DNA of 64,000 nt, from assembly GCF_013466985.1 (NCBI RefSeq), contig NZ_CP059164.1:1435001-1499000 (forward strand). Reading direction: 5' to 3'. Below the pieces are notes generated by a model that was not told where the DNA came from, did no database searches, and saw only the letters and a program-made list of their open reading frames with translations. This DNA is from Nocardioides ungokensis (lineage in GTDB: Bacteria > Actinomycetota > Actinomycetes > Propionibacteriales > Nocardioidaceae). Positions 27,088-36,684 of the stretch are shown piece after piece. Positions within the stretch are counted from its first letter, which is position 1, and every line of letters begins with the position of its first letter. The position numbers were made by a program, and so were the translations under genes.

Positions 27088-28077
27088 TCACTTGATCCCG
27101 TGGCTGTGCAGCCAGGGGAGGGGGTCGATGGGGGTGCCGTCGCTCGAGTGCGAGGCACCGGTGCGCACCTCGAAGTGCAGATGGGGGCCGGTGGTGTTGC
27201 CGGTGTCACCGACGAGCCCGATGAGCTGGCCGGCGTGCACCCGCTGGCCGGGCCTGATGTCGATCCGGCTCAGGTGGGCATACCAGGTGGCGGTGCCGCC
27301 CGAATGCAGGACGTGGATCGCGTTGCCGTAGGGCCCGGCCCAGCCGGCGAACGTGACGACGCCATCGCCTGCCGCCATCACAGGGGTGCCGATCGGTGCC
27401 GCGAAGTCCTGGCCGGTGTGGCAGTCCGCCCAGTGCGCACCGCAGTCGCCGAAGCCTGCGGTGTCGACGTACGGCGCGTCCCCGAGCGGGAACGTCCAGC
27501 TGCCGCCCGATCCGTCGGCCGCTGCGTCGCACCTGGCGTCGAGGTGGGACAGCTGCGCGACGAGCCGTGTCGCGACTGGCTCCCACTTGGCGTACGCGTC
27601 GGGGTAGGCGCTGACCTGGACGGCCTGAGCGGCCTCGGTCACGGGCATCGCTGCCCAGCCGTCGATGTCGAGCAGGCCCGGCTGTCCGGCGTGTCCACCC
27701 GTGAAGAACATGACCGCGGCACTGCGGGGGGCGAGGCGCTCGCTCAGAGGTCCCCAGCTGGTGCGCTGCTGGAATACGCCTACGGAGTCGCGATCGCCAT
27801 ACGGGAGTGGGCGTAGCCCGGACTCCTGCATCCCCGCGGCGAGTGCGACCACCCAGCCTCGGGGTGGCACGTCGTGCTGCTTGCCGACCGCGATCACCGT
27901 CGCCGCTACAGACAGCTGCTGACGATCCAGGTGGACGTCGAGAGCGGTCGTGGTCGCTGCGGGGATGCAGGCTGGCATCCCGGATGCGGAGTCTCCCGGC
28001 GACAGGATGACGACCACGCCTAGCACCATGCTCAGCAGGGCAGCGACCGGAGCAGCGATCAGAAGTGGCGCTTTCAC
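27088..28077 (-). CDS. M23 peptidase of the T4SS (VirB1-like wall hydrolase)
   Basis: The 329-aa protein starts with GTG overlapping the upstream stop by 4 nt. A membrane anchor lies at about residues 4-28. A lysozyme-like helical segment (VALAAGMQESGLRPL) is followed by a complete M23 domain: the zinc ligands are in HTGQDFAAPIG near residue 218, and GPHLHFEVR near 297 completes the site, with WYAHLSRIDI between. It opens the peptidoglycan for the transfer channel. A paralog with the same order is encoded at 36685. Confidence 0.85.
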   Translation of the reverse strand: MKAPLLIAAPVAALLSMVLGVVVILSPGDSASGMPACIPAATTTALDVHLDRQQLSVAATVIAVGKQHDVPPRGWVVALAAGMQESGLRPLPYGDRDSVGVFQQRTSWGPLSERLAPRSAAVMFFTGGHAGQPGLLDIDGWAAMPVTEAAQAVQVSAYPDAYAKWEPVATRLVAQLSHLDARCDAAADGSGGSWTFPLGDAPYVDTAGFGDCGAHWADCHTGQDFAAPIGTPVMAAGDGVVTFAGWAGPYGNAIHVLHSGGTATWYAHLSRIDIRPGQRVHAGQLIGLVGDTGNTTGPHLHFEVRTGASHSSDGTPIDPLPWLHSHGIK

Positions 28078-28595
28078 AGCCCGGCTCCTCGAGCCCGCTC
28101 TACCTTCCAGCCCGAGTGGTCGTGGATCAGGCTGAGCGTGACGTGCTCGTGCTCACGCACCTTTGCGAAGCTCGAATTGGTTGTGACCGTGATCCACACC
28201 AGGACTCGCACCCTTGGTGCCGCAGAAGCGCCTTGGCTGATGCCGTCGACGGCAACATCGGTGCGTTCTTGACGGGCGCGCAGGACCCGCCAAGGCAGGT
28301 GCGCGCGGGGACTGTCCGCCAGCCGCGAGAGCTCATGAGGGGTGACCAGCCGGTCAATGCTGGCCAGGAAGTCGCGCGCTCCGTCCGTTGCCGCGTCGTA
28401 CTCGCAGGCGGCCCTGACGAATCGTGCGGTCAGGTGTCGGACGTAGGGGCTTGGGGTGGCGAACCCGGGTCCGGTCGCCTGCGTCGACGGCAATGCGGCT
28501 GCGGCTCGCGCGTTCTGGTCACCGCTGACGTCAGCGCATGCGAAGCACAGGAGAGCTGGTAGCACGGCGATTGCCGTGCGGGAGCGCAGATCCAT
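28074..28595 (-). CDS. putative exported NTF2-like (VirB8-like) T4SS protein
   Basis: The 173-aa protein has an N-terminal hydrophobic segment (TAIAVLPALLCFACA) that may be a signal or anchor; the Cys gives only a poor lipobox. The rest resembles an NTF2-like fold: FVRAACEYDAATDGARDF helix, VRVLVWITVTTN strand, then HVTLSLIHDHSGWKVERA at the end. VirB8/TcpC proteins of T4SS have this shape. Family assignment is tentative. It overlaps the M23 gene by 4 nt and is the second gene of the operon. Confidence 0.6.
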   Translation of the reverse strand: MDLRSRTAIAVLPALLCFACADVSGDQNARAAAALPSTQATGPGFATPSPYVRHLTARFVRAACEYDAATDGARDFLASIDRLVTPHELSRLADSPRAHLPWRVLRARQERTDVAVDGISQGASAAPRVRVLVWITVTTNSSFAKVREHEHVTLSLIHDHSGWKVERARGAGL

Positions 28596-28722
28596 GGGTT
28601 CCCCGAGACGACGCTTGGAAGAGATTGACGCCTCGACCCTGTGGCAGGGGAGCCCATCGAAGAAGCCTTCTCAGGGCGATCTGTGGATGACGCCCGATCA
28701 GCCGAATGCCTGTGGAGTCGGG

Positions 28723-29031
28723 CTAAACGATGTGGGTGAGTGCCGGTAGAAACACGTCGATGGCGAAGGCGACGATGGCCAGGAGCACGAGCATCCGAAC
28801 CGTCGCGCGCCGGATGAGCCCGGGGCGCGCCGAACGGACGAGGACGGTCGTCGGCTGACCGCGCTCGGCGGCAGTGCGGCCCTCGTTGTAGCCGTCCCAG
28901 TACGAGGTCTGACGCTCGGCGGACAGGATCCGCTCATGATCCTCGCGCCAGAAGAACTCGCCGTGGATCTCCTGCAGTGGATTGTCGGCGTCCACGATCA
29001 CCACGCGCTTCGGATGTGTCGATTCGCTCAT
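28723..29031 (-). CDS. small tail-anchored protein, first gene of the minus-strand T4SS operon
   Basis: ATG 29031 is preceded by GGGAGGTGA with a 5-nt gap, a very strong ribosome binding site. The 102-aa protein has a soluble part (HPKRVVIVDADNPLQEIHGE, then SYWDGYNEGRTAAERG) and one C-terminal membrane helix (MLVLLAIVAFAIDVFLPAL). No family is recognised. A gap of 127 bp separates it from the next gene. The operon promoter should lie between 29032 and 29222, facing phoD. Confidence 0.65.
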   Translation of the reverse strand: MSESTHPKRVVIVDADNPLQEIHGEFFWREDHERILSAERQTSYWDGYNEGRTAAERGQPTTVLVRSARPGLIRRATVRMLVLLAIVAFAIDVFLPALTHIV

Positions 29032-29222
29032 GCCGCTCACCTCCCGATGGATGACGGCGAAGAAGGCTCGGATTCGAGAGTAGCCGTGGTCTCCGACAGC
29101 GAGGCGCACCCGACTCCCAGCATCACGACACATGGCGCTGATTCCTGAACTTGGTGCGCCGTTAGCCGGCCATCCGTCTGGGCCTCGCCAGCCCGACCCG
29201 TGCTGTCGAGACCCTCAGGTAT

Positions 29223-30804
29223 GTGATCGAACTCGGTCGTCGCGCCGTCCTTACTGGCGGCACCGCCTCCCTCGCACTCGCGTCCGCTTCTGGCTCACCT
29301 GCCCAGGCAAACGTGCTGCCAGCGGGCGGTCGCTCAGTCGCCAAAGACACCCGCGATCCGTTCACCCTCGGCGTCGCCTCCGGCGATCCAGAGCCGGACG
29401 GCGTGGTGCTCTGGACCCGACTCGCCCCCGAGCCGTTGGCGTTCGACGGCCGCGGCGGCATGCCTTCGCGCGAGGTGAGAGTCGACTGGCAGGTGGCGGA
29501 GGACGTGGAGTTCCGTCGAGTGGTCCGGCATGGATCGGTGTGGGCGACGCCGCGGAAGGCGCATGCGGTGCACGTCGAGGTGCGTGGGCTCCGGTCGGAG
29601 CGTGAGTACTTCTATCGCTTCAGGGCAGAGCGCCACCACTCGCGGGTGGGTCGGACACGTACCGCGCCGGGGTACGAGAGCTCGCCGAGCTCGTTCACGG
29701 TGGCCGCGGCCTCGTGCGCGGAGTACGAGCACGGATTCTTCACGGCGTACCGGCGGCTGGCCGAGGAACGGCCTGACCTGGTCCTGCATCTCGGGGACTA
29801 CCTCTACGAGTTCCGCCACAACGGCTTCGTGGCGAACCCGCACAACGTACGCCGAACTCTCGGACCGGAGACGGTCACGCTGGCGGGCTATCGGCAGCGC
29901 CACGGGCAATACAAGAGCGATCCCGACCTCCAAGCGGCGCACGCGGCGGCGCCGTGGAGCGTGATTTGGGACGACCACGAGGTGGACGGCAACTGGGCGG
30001 GGCTCCACCCCGAGCACCCCGAGCCTGGCTTCCGGCATCGGCGGGCCGCCGCGTTCCGCGCCTACTACGAGAACATGCCGTTGCGTCGCTCCTCGGTGCC
30101 ACGTTGGCGCGGGGATGCGGATCTATCGCCGGGTGCGCTGGGGTGACCTGTCGACCGTGCACCTGCTCGACACCCGTCAGTATCGCGACAACCAGGCCTG
30201 CGGCGACGAGCGGATGGCCGGCTGTCAGGAACGCCTCGATCCCCGTCGCACGATTCTGGGCCGGCGCCAGGAGAAGTGGCTGCTGCGCGGACTCGGTGCC
30301 TCCGGGGCCCGTTGGGACGTGGTCGCCCAACAGATCTTCTTCGCCCAGCGCGACACCTCGCGGTCGGCAGGTCTGCAGGTCGGGATGGACGCCTGGGACG
30401 GGTACGCCGCCGACCGACAGCGGATCCTCCACGGCTTCGCCCACCGTGGCGTCCGCAACCCGGTCGTGCTCACCGGGGACGTGCACCGCCACTACGCCAA
30501 CGACCTCCGTCTGGACTTCGATCGGCCCGAGACCCGACCAATCGGGGTCGAGTTGATCACGACGTCGATCACCAGCGGGGGCGATGGGCAGGACACCACC
30601 CCGGAGATCCGCGCCGAGATGGCGGCCAACCCGCATATCAAGTTCGCCACCAGTCGACGCGGATATGTTCTGGCTCGCTTCCACCGCTCGCATGCCGAAG
30701 TCGACTTCAAGGTGCTGCGCTACGTCCAGAAGCCCGGGGCCCGGGCGCACACGGCTGCGGCGTTCGCCGTCGAGGACGGGCGTCCGGGCCTCCATCCCGC
30801 ATGA
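29223..30804 (+). pseudogene. phoD: PhoD-type alkaline phosphatase, interrupted by one frameshift
   Basis: GTG 29223 opens a twin-arginine-type signal (GRRAVLTGGTASLALASASG). The PhoD N-terminal domain (DPFTLGVASGDPEPDGVVLW) is followed by metal-site motifs SCAEYEHGFFTAYRRL, LHLGDYLYEF and IWDDHEVDGNW. An extra T near 30104 breaks the frame: SVPR should run into GAGMRIYRRVRWGDL. The second part has HLLDTRQYRDN and VVLTGDVHRHYAND. PhoD enzymes hydrolyse phosphomonoesters and diesters outside the cell using Ca/Fe. The restored length is about 527 aa, normal for the family. It probably makes a working enzyme if the shift is a sequencing error. Confidence 0.8.
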
Positions 30805-30953
30805 GTCCGCTGGCGGCACTCGTCCGGGAGGAAACCGTTCGGCAACCCCACGGCAACCCCGTGGCCTCATCTCTCGCTCACGATCGAGGTGGCGCGCACC
30901 GTTTGCGCCATCAGGTGCCGAGGGGCGCCAGACGAGCCGAAGGGGGTAGTCGA

Positions 30954-31283
30954 ATGCCTGGGGTGATCCTGTCCGTGACTGGCCGTGTCGCGACGGTCGA
31001 GGTCGACGGCGTGCTTGACCTCATCGGTGTCCACGACCTCGAACGCGCCATGGAATCCGCGCTGGCGCAGGGGTGTCGAAAGGTCTGGCTCGACCTGTCC
31101 CGCGTGCCGCGCGTGGAGCCCGGTTGCGATGCCGAGCTGCGTGGCTGTCTGGCAGAGGCGAGGACTCGCGGGGCACGGTTGGGCCTTGCGAGCATCAGCG
31201 CACCCCTCGGGTACTTGGTTGCGCAAGGCGGGCCACTGAGCAATTTCGTCCGAGTCCGACGCCGACACGGCAAGGCCGTCTGA
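30954..31283 (+). CDS. STAS-domain protein
   Basis: ATG 30954 follows GAAGGGGG at 7 nt. The 109-aa protein shows the STAS pattern of anti-sigma-factor antagonists: ILSVTGRVATVEVDGVLDLI, HDLERAMESALAQGCRKVWL, DLSRVP and ARLGLASI. The usual DSSG phosphorylation site is replaced by VEPGCDAEL, so it may lack the regulatory Ser. It may tune a stress sigma factor or an envelope sensor. It stands alone between phoD and the second T4SS operon. Confidence 0.65.
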   Translation: MPGVILSVTGRVATVEVDGVLDLIGVHDLERAMESALAQGCRKVWLDLSRVPRVEPGCDAELRGCLAEARTRGARLGLASISAPLGYLVAQGGPLSNFVRVRRRHGKAV

Positions 31284-31652
31284 GGCCATCACTCTGCGAG
31301 CACGTTGCTGAGAGCCGGGGGCGTTGATCGGTGTACCGGCATCGGAGCTCGCCACGGCAACATCGCCCGGGCATGGCTCGTGCCCGCAAGCCTCACCCCG
31401 AGAAGTTTTCGCATGTTCAGCGCGGCGCTCTTGCGAGTCGCATGATCTTCACAGTGGGGCGCGCGCGTGTCGCAGATCCCTGTGTCAGCTGGCATCTGGC
31501 CATCTGCCGAAAATCTTCCTGCTTCTGGACAGGCCCCTTCCCAAAACGGTGTTGGTCGTTTTGAGTAGGTACGCACATCAAGTCCGCGCTCGCTCGGGGG
31601 AGACGGCTGATATTGCTGCTTGCCGTGGCGAGCCTTCTCGGGAGGGTTTGAA
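31284..31652. other. 369-bp leader of the plus-strand T4SS operon
   Basis: No coding frame is supported. The stretch has more AT-rich patches than its surroundings (AGAAGTTTTCGCATG, CGAAAATCTTCC) and holds the 7-bp inverted repeat at 31542-31563. It should contain the promoter of the operon that starts at 31653, but no clear -35/-10 pair can be claimed. Confidence 0.4.
31542..31563. promoter_or_regulatory. inverted repeat upstream of the plus-strand T4SS operon
   Basis: CAAAACG, spacer GTGTTGGT and CGTTTTG form a perfect 7-bp inverted repeat about 90 bases before the first T4SS start. Its AT-rich arms are unusual in this GC-rich window. It could be an operator for a dimeric repressor or a weak hairpin. 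Confidence 0.4.
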
Positions 31653-31913
31653 ATGAGCAGTCTCGTCACGGATGTCGTGGTGATGGCACCCAGGTTCAAC
31701 TCCGACGGCATCGTCGCCTGGGGTGTCAAGAACATCATCCCGATCCTGTTGCTGGTGGTCGGTATCGGCATCATCGCCAGCGCCCGTAAGGGTCAGATGA
31801 GTCAGAACGCGATGACCATCACCAACATCATGCTCGGCTGCGTCGTCATCGCCGGTGCGGCGTTGTTCTACGGGTTCGCCGACAGCATCGCGAGCTTCGT
31901 GTTCAAGGGCTGA
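31653..31913 (+). CDS. pilin-like two-helix T4SS protein (second cluster)
   Basis: ATG 31653 follows GGGAGGG. The 86-aa protein has two membrane helices (IIPILLLVVGIGIIASARKG and IMLGCVVIAGAALFYGFAD) joined by QMSQNAMT, the usual VirB2/TrbC arrangement in Gram-positive T4SS. It leads the plus-strand operon and lies 6 nt before the next gene. It is functionally parallel to the protein at 26775, but the sequences are clearly different. Confidence 0.75.
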   Translation: MSSLVTDVVVMAPRFNSDGIVAWGVKNIIPILLLVVGIGIIASARKGQMSQNAMTITNIMLGCVVIAGAALFYGFADSIASFVFKG

Positions 31914-31919
31914 TCGCCG

Positions 31920-32294
31920 GTGCTGATCCGGCCCGATGACGAGGTCTACCGGGTCGATGCGGTGTGGCTAGGCCCGCGTGGGTTCACGCTGCCCTGGTCG
32001 GCCCGGTACTCGGCGTACGGCATCTGGCTCGTCGTGTTCGTGTCGGTGCTGCTAGTCGAGGCGGCCCTGCCGATGCGAGTCAGCGTGCCTCCCGTGTGGG
32101 AGCTCGTGCTGAGCATCCTCGCGACCTACGCGTTGACCGGCGTCATCGATCACGACCGTCCGCTGATCAGTGTCTGGGAGCTGCTGCGGAACGAGGCCTC
32201 CGCGCCTCGCGCCGGGCGGTCACAGCGCACCGTTCGGCTCTGCGCCTCCACAGTCCGGGTGAGGGAGATCCATGTCCAACAAGAAGCTGAGTGA
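31920..32294 (+). CDS. small VirB3/PrgI-like T4SS membrane protein
   Basis: GTG 31920 opens a 124-aa protein with two hydrophobic segments (YGIWLVVFVSVLLVEAALP and WELVLSILATYALTGVID) and a basic C-terminus. In actinobacterial T4SS operons the gene just before virB4 usually encodes such a VirB3/PrgI-like partner. It overlaps the VirB4 start by 23 nt. The assignment is by position and topology only. Confidence 0.6.
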   Translation: MLIRPDDEVYRVDAVWLGPRGFTLPWSARYSAYGIWLVVFVSVLLVEAALPMRVSVPPVWELVLSILATYALTGVIDHDRPLISVWELLRNEASAPRAGRSQRTVRLCASTVRVREIHVQQEAE

Positions 32295-34788
32295 CCGGGT
32301 CGTCGATGCCCGTCTGACCGTCCGCAACATCGAGGGCAACCTGTGCTTCAGTCGCCATGAGGCGTGGGCCTGGTACGTGCTGCCGACGCAACCATGGGCC
32401 TTCCGGTCCGACTCGCAGCGCGAGGCGCTGATGTTCGGGTTCGGAGACGCGTTGGCGTGGCTCGCGGGGCATCGTCTCCACCTGAGGGTCACGACGAGGC
32501 CGTACCCGACCGCCGAGTGGGCACGAGGTCTGCACCAGCTCACCCCGGACCCGCTCGACACTCCTGGTGTTGAGCCTTGGACCGAGCACATGGTCACCAT
32601 GCAGAAGCATCTGCGGAACCAGACCATGGCCGAGAAGGAGGTGTTCCTCGGCGTCCGGGTCTCCAGCAGGGCGATGTCTCACCGGGCGATCGGCGCGCTG
32701 TGGCGCCATCCGGGCAACATCGAGCACTCGCGGCTGCTGCCGCAGGTCGAGCGGATCACCGAGACGGTGGCCCTGCCGGGATTGGAGGGTCGACCGGCGA
32801 CTGCCCACGAGATGGAGTGGCTTCTCCGGCGATCCATGGGGCTGGGGCTCCCAGCGCCTGCCGAGCTCGCACCAGTGCCCATCCGGGAATGGACTAGCGA
32901 CGACCTCCACAGCTTCGTCGACCAGGTCGAGTACGAGGCCGAGCCTCTCGGGCGCACGGTGAAGCTCACCAGCCGTGGTGCCGCGGACCCCGTGGAGCGT
33001 CACGTCGCGGTGCTGTCAGTGGGGCGTCTCGAGGAGATCGAGGCGCCAGACCCTGGCCACGAGCCCTGGCTGTCCCACACCGACCGTTTGCCCTTCCCGG
33101 TCGAGTGGTCTTGCCAGTTCGACGTGCTGTCGGGGGTCGACGCTCGCAAGGCGATCCAGCGCAAGCTGCTCGTGGTCCGGGACATGCAGCGACACTTCGC
33201 TGAGCACGACCTCGACGAGCCGCTGGCGCTCGACCGACAGGCCCGGCAGGCACGCGAGGTCGAGGACGAGATGACCCGTGGCGTCGACGTCGCTGCTACC
33301 CGTATCCACGGCTGGTTCCGGGTCGCGGTGGCGGCGCGGACGCAGGAGGAGTGCCTGGAGCGGGTCCGCAAGGTGACGACGTCGTACCGGTCCCGCCGCG
33401 TCTCGATCGAGCACCCTCGCGGTCAGTTCGGGCTGTTGCGGGAGTTCATCCCGAGCGAGCCGATCTCGACCTCGGCATACCGCCGACGGCTGCCCGCGCT
33501 CTACCTCGCCGCCGGGGTCCCGATGGCGTCGAGCCGCCTGGGCGACCGTCGTGGTCCGTACGTCGGCTACACGGCCGGCTCGTCGCGCCGTGCCGTCATG
33601 TTCGACACGCACTACGCGACGGAGGTCCGGGAGACCTCCGGCCTGGTGCCGGTCGTCGGCGGGCTCGGCGCCGGCAAGAGCGTGCTCCTGGGCCAAATCA
33701 CCTACGAGGCGGTACGGCGGGGCATCCCGTCGGTCGTCCTCGACCCGTCCGGGCCTCTCGCCAGGCTCACCGAGATGCCCGAGCTCCGGGAGCACAGTGA
33801 GCACCTGGACCTGACCACCGCCGCGAGCGGGACGCTGAACCCGTTCGAGGTCGTCGCCGCACCGCTGCGCTCCGCGTACGCGACAGAGGATTCCTTTACC
33901 GAGGCCGAGGTGATGGCCTCCCAGGATCGCAAGCTGCTGGCGATGGATGTCGTCAAGATGCTGCTCCCCGCCTCGGTGGACTCGCTTCCCGACACGTCGC
34001 TGGTCGTCTCCGACGCGGTCCGTGCCACCCAGGGAAGACGCGATGCCTCGCTGTGGGATGTCGTGCGCAACCTCGAGGCGCTCGATTCGCCGCACGGCAA
34101 GATCGTGGCGAACTACCTCAGCGACATGGCCGAGCTGCCGCTGTCCAGGCTGTTCTTCCCGAGTACCGAGCAGGGGGCGACCCGACTGGGAGCCCGGCTC
34201 ACCGTGTTGACCATGCCCGGGCTCGTCCTCCCACCCCGGTCAGTGCCGCGGGACCACTGGTCGACCTCGGAACAGCTCGCGGTCCCACTCCTTCACCTGG
34301 CGTCCTGGTATGCCACCCGAGCGGTCTATGGCAGGGAGATGCAGAGCCGGAAGCTGGTTGCCCTCGACGAGACCCACTTCCTCGGCGAGTGGTCTGCCGG
34401 CCGGGCCCTCTTCACCCGGCTCGGCCGCGACTCGCGCAAGTGGAACACATGCGTTCTCGCCGCCTCGCAGAACCCGTCCGACGTGCTCGGCATGGACGTC
34501 GCCAACTTCATGTCCGCTGCATTCGTCGGTCGGCTCGAGGACGAGGCGGCTGCCCGGGACGGCCTGCGAATGCTGCGCGTTGCCACCGGCGTCGGATACG
34601 AACGCGCTCTCTCCACCCTCTCCTCTGGCCGTGGGGAGACCGCGTCCCGAGAGTTCGTGATGCGCGACGTGGACGGTCACGTCGACAAGCTCCGGGTCGA
34701 CCTGTCGGCGAACCCCCGCCTGCTTGCAGCGCTCAACACCACCGCCGGACGACACGGCAACCGCAGCGGCGAGGAGCAGGTCGCATGA
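32272..34788 (+). CDS. VirB4-type conjugation ATPase (second cluster)
   Basis: The 838-aa protein is a full-length VirB4: an N-terminal region with LCFSRHEAWAWYVLPTQPW, a middle CagE/TrbE-like part, Walker A VGGLGAGKSVLLGQ near residue 461 and Walker B KLVALDETHFL near 694. The segment RKWNTCVLAASQNPSDV after it is the conserved sensor/Gln region. It would power the second transfer apparatus from the cytoplasmic face. It overlaps the next gene by 4 nt (ATGA). No frameshift is seen over 2.5 kb. Confidence 0.85.
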   Translation: MSNKKLSDRVVDARLTVRNIEGNLCFSRHEAWAWYVLPTQPWAFRSDSQREALMFGFGDALAWLAGHRLHLRVTTRPYPTAEWARGLHQLTPDPLDTPGVEPWTEHMVTMQKHLRNQTMAEKEVFLGVRVSSRAMSHRAIGALWRHPGNIEHSRLLPQVERITETVALPGLEGRPATAHEMEWLLRRSMGLGLPAPAELAPVPIREWTSDDLHSFVDQVEYEAEPLGRTVKLTSRGAADPVERHVAVLSVGRLEEIEAPDPGHEPWLSHTDRLPFPVEWSCQFDVLSGVDARKAIQRKLLVVRDMQRHFAEHDLDEPLALDRQARQAREVEDEMTRGVDVAATRIHGWFRVAVAARTQEECLERVRKVTTSYRSRRVSIEHPRGQFGLLREFIPSEPISTSAYRRRLPALYLAAGVPMASSRLGDRRGPYVGYTAGSSRRAVMFDTHYATEVRETSGLVPVVGGLGAGKSVLLGQITYEAVRRGIPSVVLDPSGPLARLTEMPELREHSEHLDLTTAASGTLNPFEVVAAPLRSAYATEDSFTEAEVMASQDRKLLAMDVVKMLLPASVDSLPDTSLVVSDAVRATQGRRDASLWDVVRNLEALDSPHGKIVANYLSDMAELPLSRLFFPSTEQGATRLGARLTVLTMPGLVLPPRSVPRDHWSTSEQLAVPLLHLASWYATRAVYGREMQSRKLVALDETHFLGEWSAGRALFTRLGRDSRKWNTCVLAASQNPSDVLGMDVANFMSAAFVGRLEDEAAARDGLRMLRVATGVGYERALSTLSSGRGETASREFVMRDVDGHVDKLRVDLSANPRLLAALNTTAGRHGNRSGEEQVA

Positions 34789-36665
34789 GGCGACAGGTGG
34801 CGCGGATCGTCGCCATCCTCGCGGTGCTCGTTGGCGTGAGTGTTGCGCTTCCCCCAGCCGCGATGGCCATCCCCGGACTCTCCGACTGCAAGGAGGCGCC
34901 GACGCCCGAAGTTCCCGGGCGGGGGATTGCCGGGTTCTTCTCCCAACCTCCAGAGCACCTCCCAGCCGAGGCCGATCCGTTCAAGGCCGGCTCGGGGACC
35001 ACGATCTACGAGCAGTACGGGTACGCCGGCCTGCGGTGGCACACCTACGACCTGGGGTGCGGGCCCGACGCAATGCGGCAACCGGACGCCGTCATCGGCA
35101 CCGCGATGAGCAACTGGGTGATGCAGCTGCCGATCGCGCTCACCGCCCTGACCGGTTCTCTGACCCAGACCGCCTTCCAGCCGACGTTCCTGAGCTCGTT
35201 CGACGGGGTCGTGACCCACGTGTCCACCGCCCTGCACGACAGCCTGTTCCGCTCGTGGGTGCCGGCAGTCATCGCAGTGCTGGGTGCGCTGATCATCTTC
35301 CGGGCCCGTCGATCGTCCCTGGCGACCACCGCCGCCGCCGTCGGCTGGGCCCTGATTGTCGTGCTCCTGGCGACCGCCCTGTTCCGCTGGCCCGTGGAGG
35401 CCGGCCGCGCCGCGGACGCGACCGTCACCGGGACCCTCGGGATGGTCGTCAGCCGGCTGGACGGCAACGGACCGGACGTCGACCCCGGGACCGCGGTCGC
35501 CTCCAACGTCGACGAGTCGATCTTCTACCGAGCGTGGCTGGCCGGTGAGCTAGGGAGCCCGGACAGCGAGGTGGCCAAGAAGTACGGGCCCGCCCTGTTC
35601 AAGGCCCAGGCCCTGGACTGGCACCAGGCCGCCATCCTCGAGTCCGACCCCGACAGGGGCGAGCAGATCATCCAGGACAAGGAGGACCAGTGGAAGGACA
35701 TCGCCTCCAAGATCCAGGACGAGGACCCCGAGGCGTACGAATACCTCACCGGGAAGCGCTCTGAGACCCGGATCGGCTACGCGATCCTGTCCGCCACCGG
35801 CGCCTTCCTGGCGCTGCCCTTTCTGCTCATGTCCGCGCTGCTACTGCTTGGCTGCTTCCTCATCGTCAGGCTCGCGGTGATGATGTTCCCCGCGTTCGCC
35901 ACACTTGGTGCCTTCCCCGCCTCGCGCGGCCTGGTGATCGGACTCGGGAGGACGGTCGCCGCCGCCCTGGTCAACGCCATCATCTTCGGGATCGGGACCG
36001 GCGTGACGGTCGCCGTACTCGGCGTCCTGTTCCATCCCGGGGGAGGAGCGCCCGCCTGGTTGGGCATCGTGCTGATGCCTGTCTTCACGGTCGTCATGTG
36101 GGTCGCCTTGCGTCCGTTCCGACGCCTCACCTCCATGGTCAGCGCGGATGACCACCACTTCCGTGGGATGTCCGGTGGCCTGGGATCGACCGCGCGAGCC
36201 AGCGGGAGACTGGCCAAGAAGCTGGCGATTGCCGGGGTCACGGGAGCGACGGGCGGTGCGACCGCGGGAGCCGTGGCTGCCGCGCACGCCGATGACGAGC
36301 CTGTGCCACCACCGGACCGAGTTGAGGCACGTCCCTCGCCGGCAGCTCCTGGTCCGGTGCCGCCCGCACGATCAGTCGCTGGTGCTCTGTCGTCAGGCGA
36401 CGACGTGCGAGCGCAGCAGCCGTCGCCGGGGCCAGCCTCGTCGGCGGCGGGACCGGTTCCGTCTCAGCCGGCGCCGGCCCATGTGGCTGGAGCCGCCCCG
36501 GTAGCCACTCCCTCGGCGACGCACGAGCTGAACCCGGGGTTCGTACCGATGCCGTCTTCCTCAGGAGTGCCGCTGCCCCCGACGGAGCCGGAGTGGTACG
36601 AGGGCGAGGACGTCTACACCATCTACCGCCCCACCGAAGACGACGCGGAGTCCTTCAGCCAATGA
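34785..36665 (+). CDS. VirB6/TrbL-like polytopic T4SS protein (second cluster)
   Basis: The 626-aa protein starts with a signal peptide (IVAILAVLVGVSVALPPAAMA). After an extracytoplasmic domain with two Cys come helices WVPAVIAVLGALIIF and GWALIVVLLATALF, a large charged loop, three further helix regions (LLMSALLLLGCFLIVRLAVM, VNAIIFGIGTGVTVAVLGV, LGIVLMPVFTVVMWVALRP) and a Pro/Ala/Ser-rich tail. This matches the TrbL-type channel proteins of actinobacterial conjugation systems. It is co-translated with virB4. Confidence 0.75.
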   Translation: MRRQVARIVAILAVLVGVSVALPPAAMAIPGLSDCKEAPTPEVPGRGIAGFFSQPPEHLPAEADPFKAGSGTTIYEQYGYAGLRWHTYDLGCGPDAMRQPDAVIGTAMSNWVMQLPIALTALTGSLTQTAFQPTFLSSFDGVVTHVSTALHDSLFRSWVPAVIAVLGALIIFRARRSSLATTAAAVGWALIVVLLATALFRWPVEAGRAADATVTGTLGMVVSRLDGNGPDVDPGTAVASNVDESIFYRAWLAGELGSPDSEVAKKYGPALFKAQALDWHQAAILESDPDRGEQIIQDKEDQWKDIASKIQDEDPEAYEYLTGKRSETRIGYAILSATGAFLALPFLLMSALLLLGCFLIVRLAVMMFPAFATLGAFPASRGLVIGLGRTVAAALVNAIIFGIGTGVTVAVLGVLFHPGGGAPAWLGIVLMPVFTVVMWVALRPFRRLTSMVSADDHHFRGMSGGLGSTARASGRLAKKLAIAGVTGATGGATAGAVAAAHADDEPVPPPDRVEARPSPAAPGPVPPARSVAGALSSGDDVRAQQPSPGPASSAAGPVPSQPAPAHVAGAAPVATPSATHELNPGFVPMPSSSGVPLPPTEPEWYEGEDVYTIYRPTEDDAESFSQ

Positions 36666-36684
36666 GCCTCCGGACGGCTCAGCC

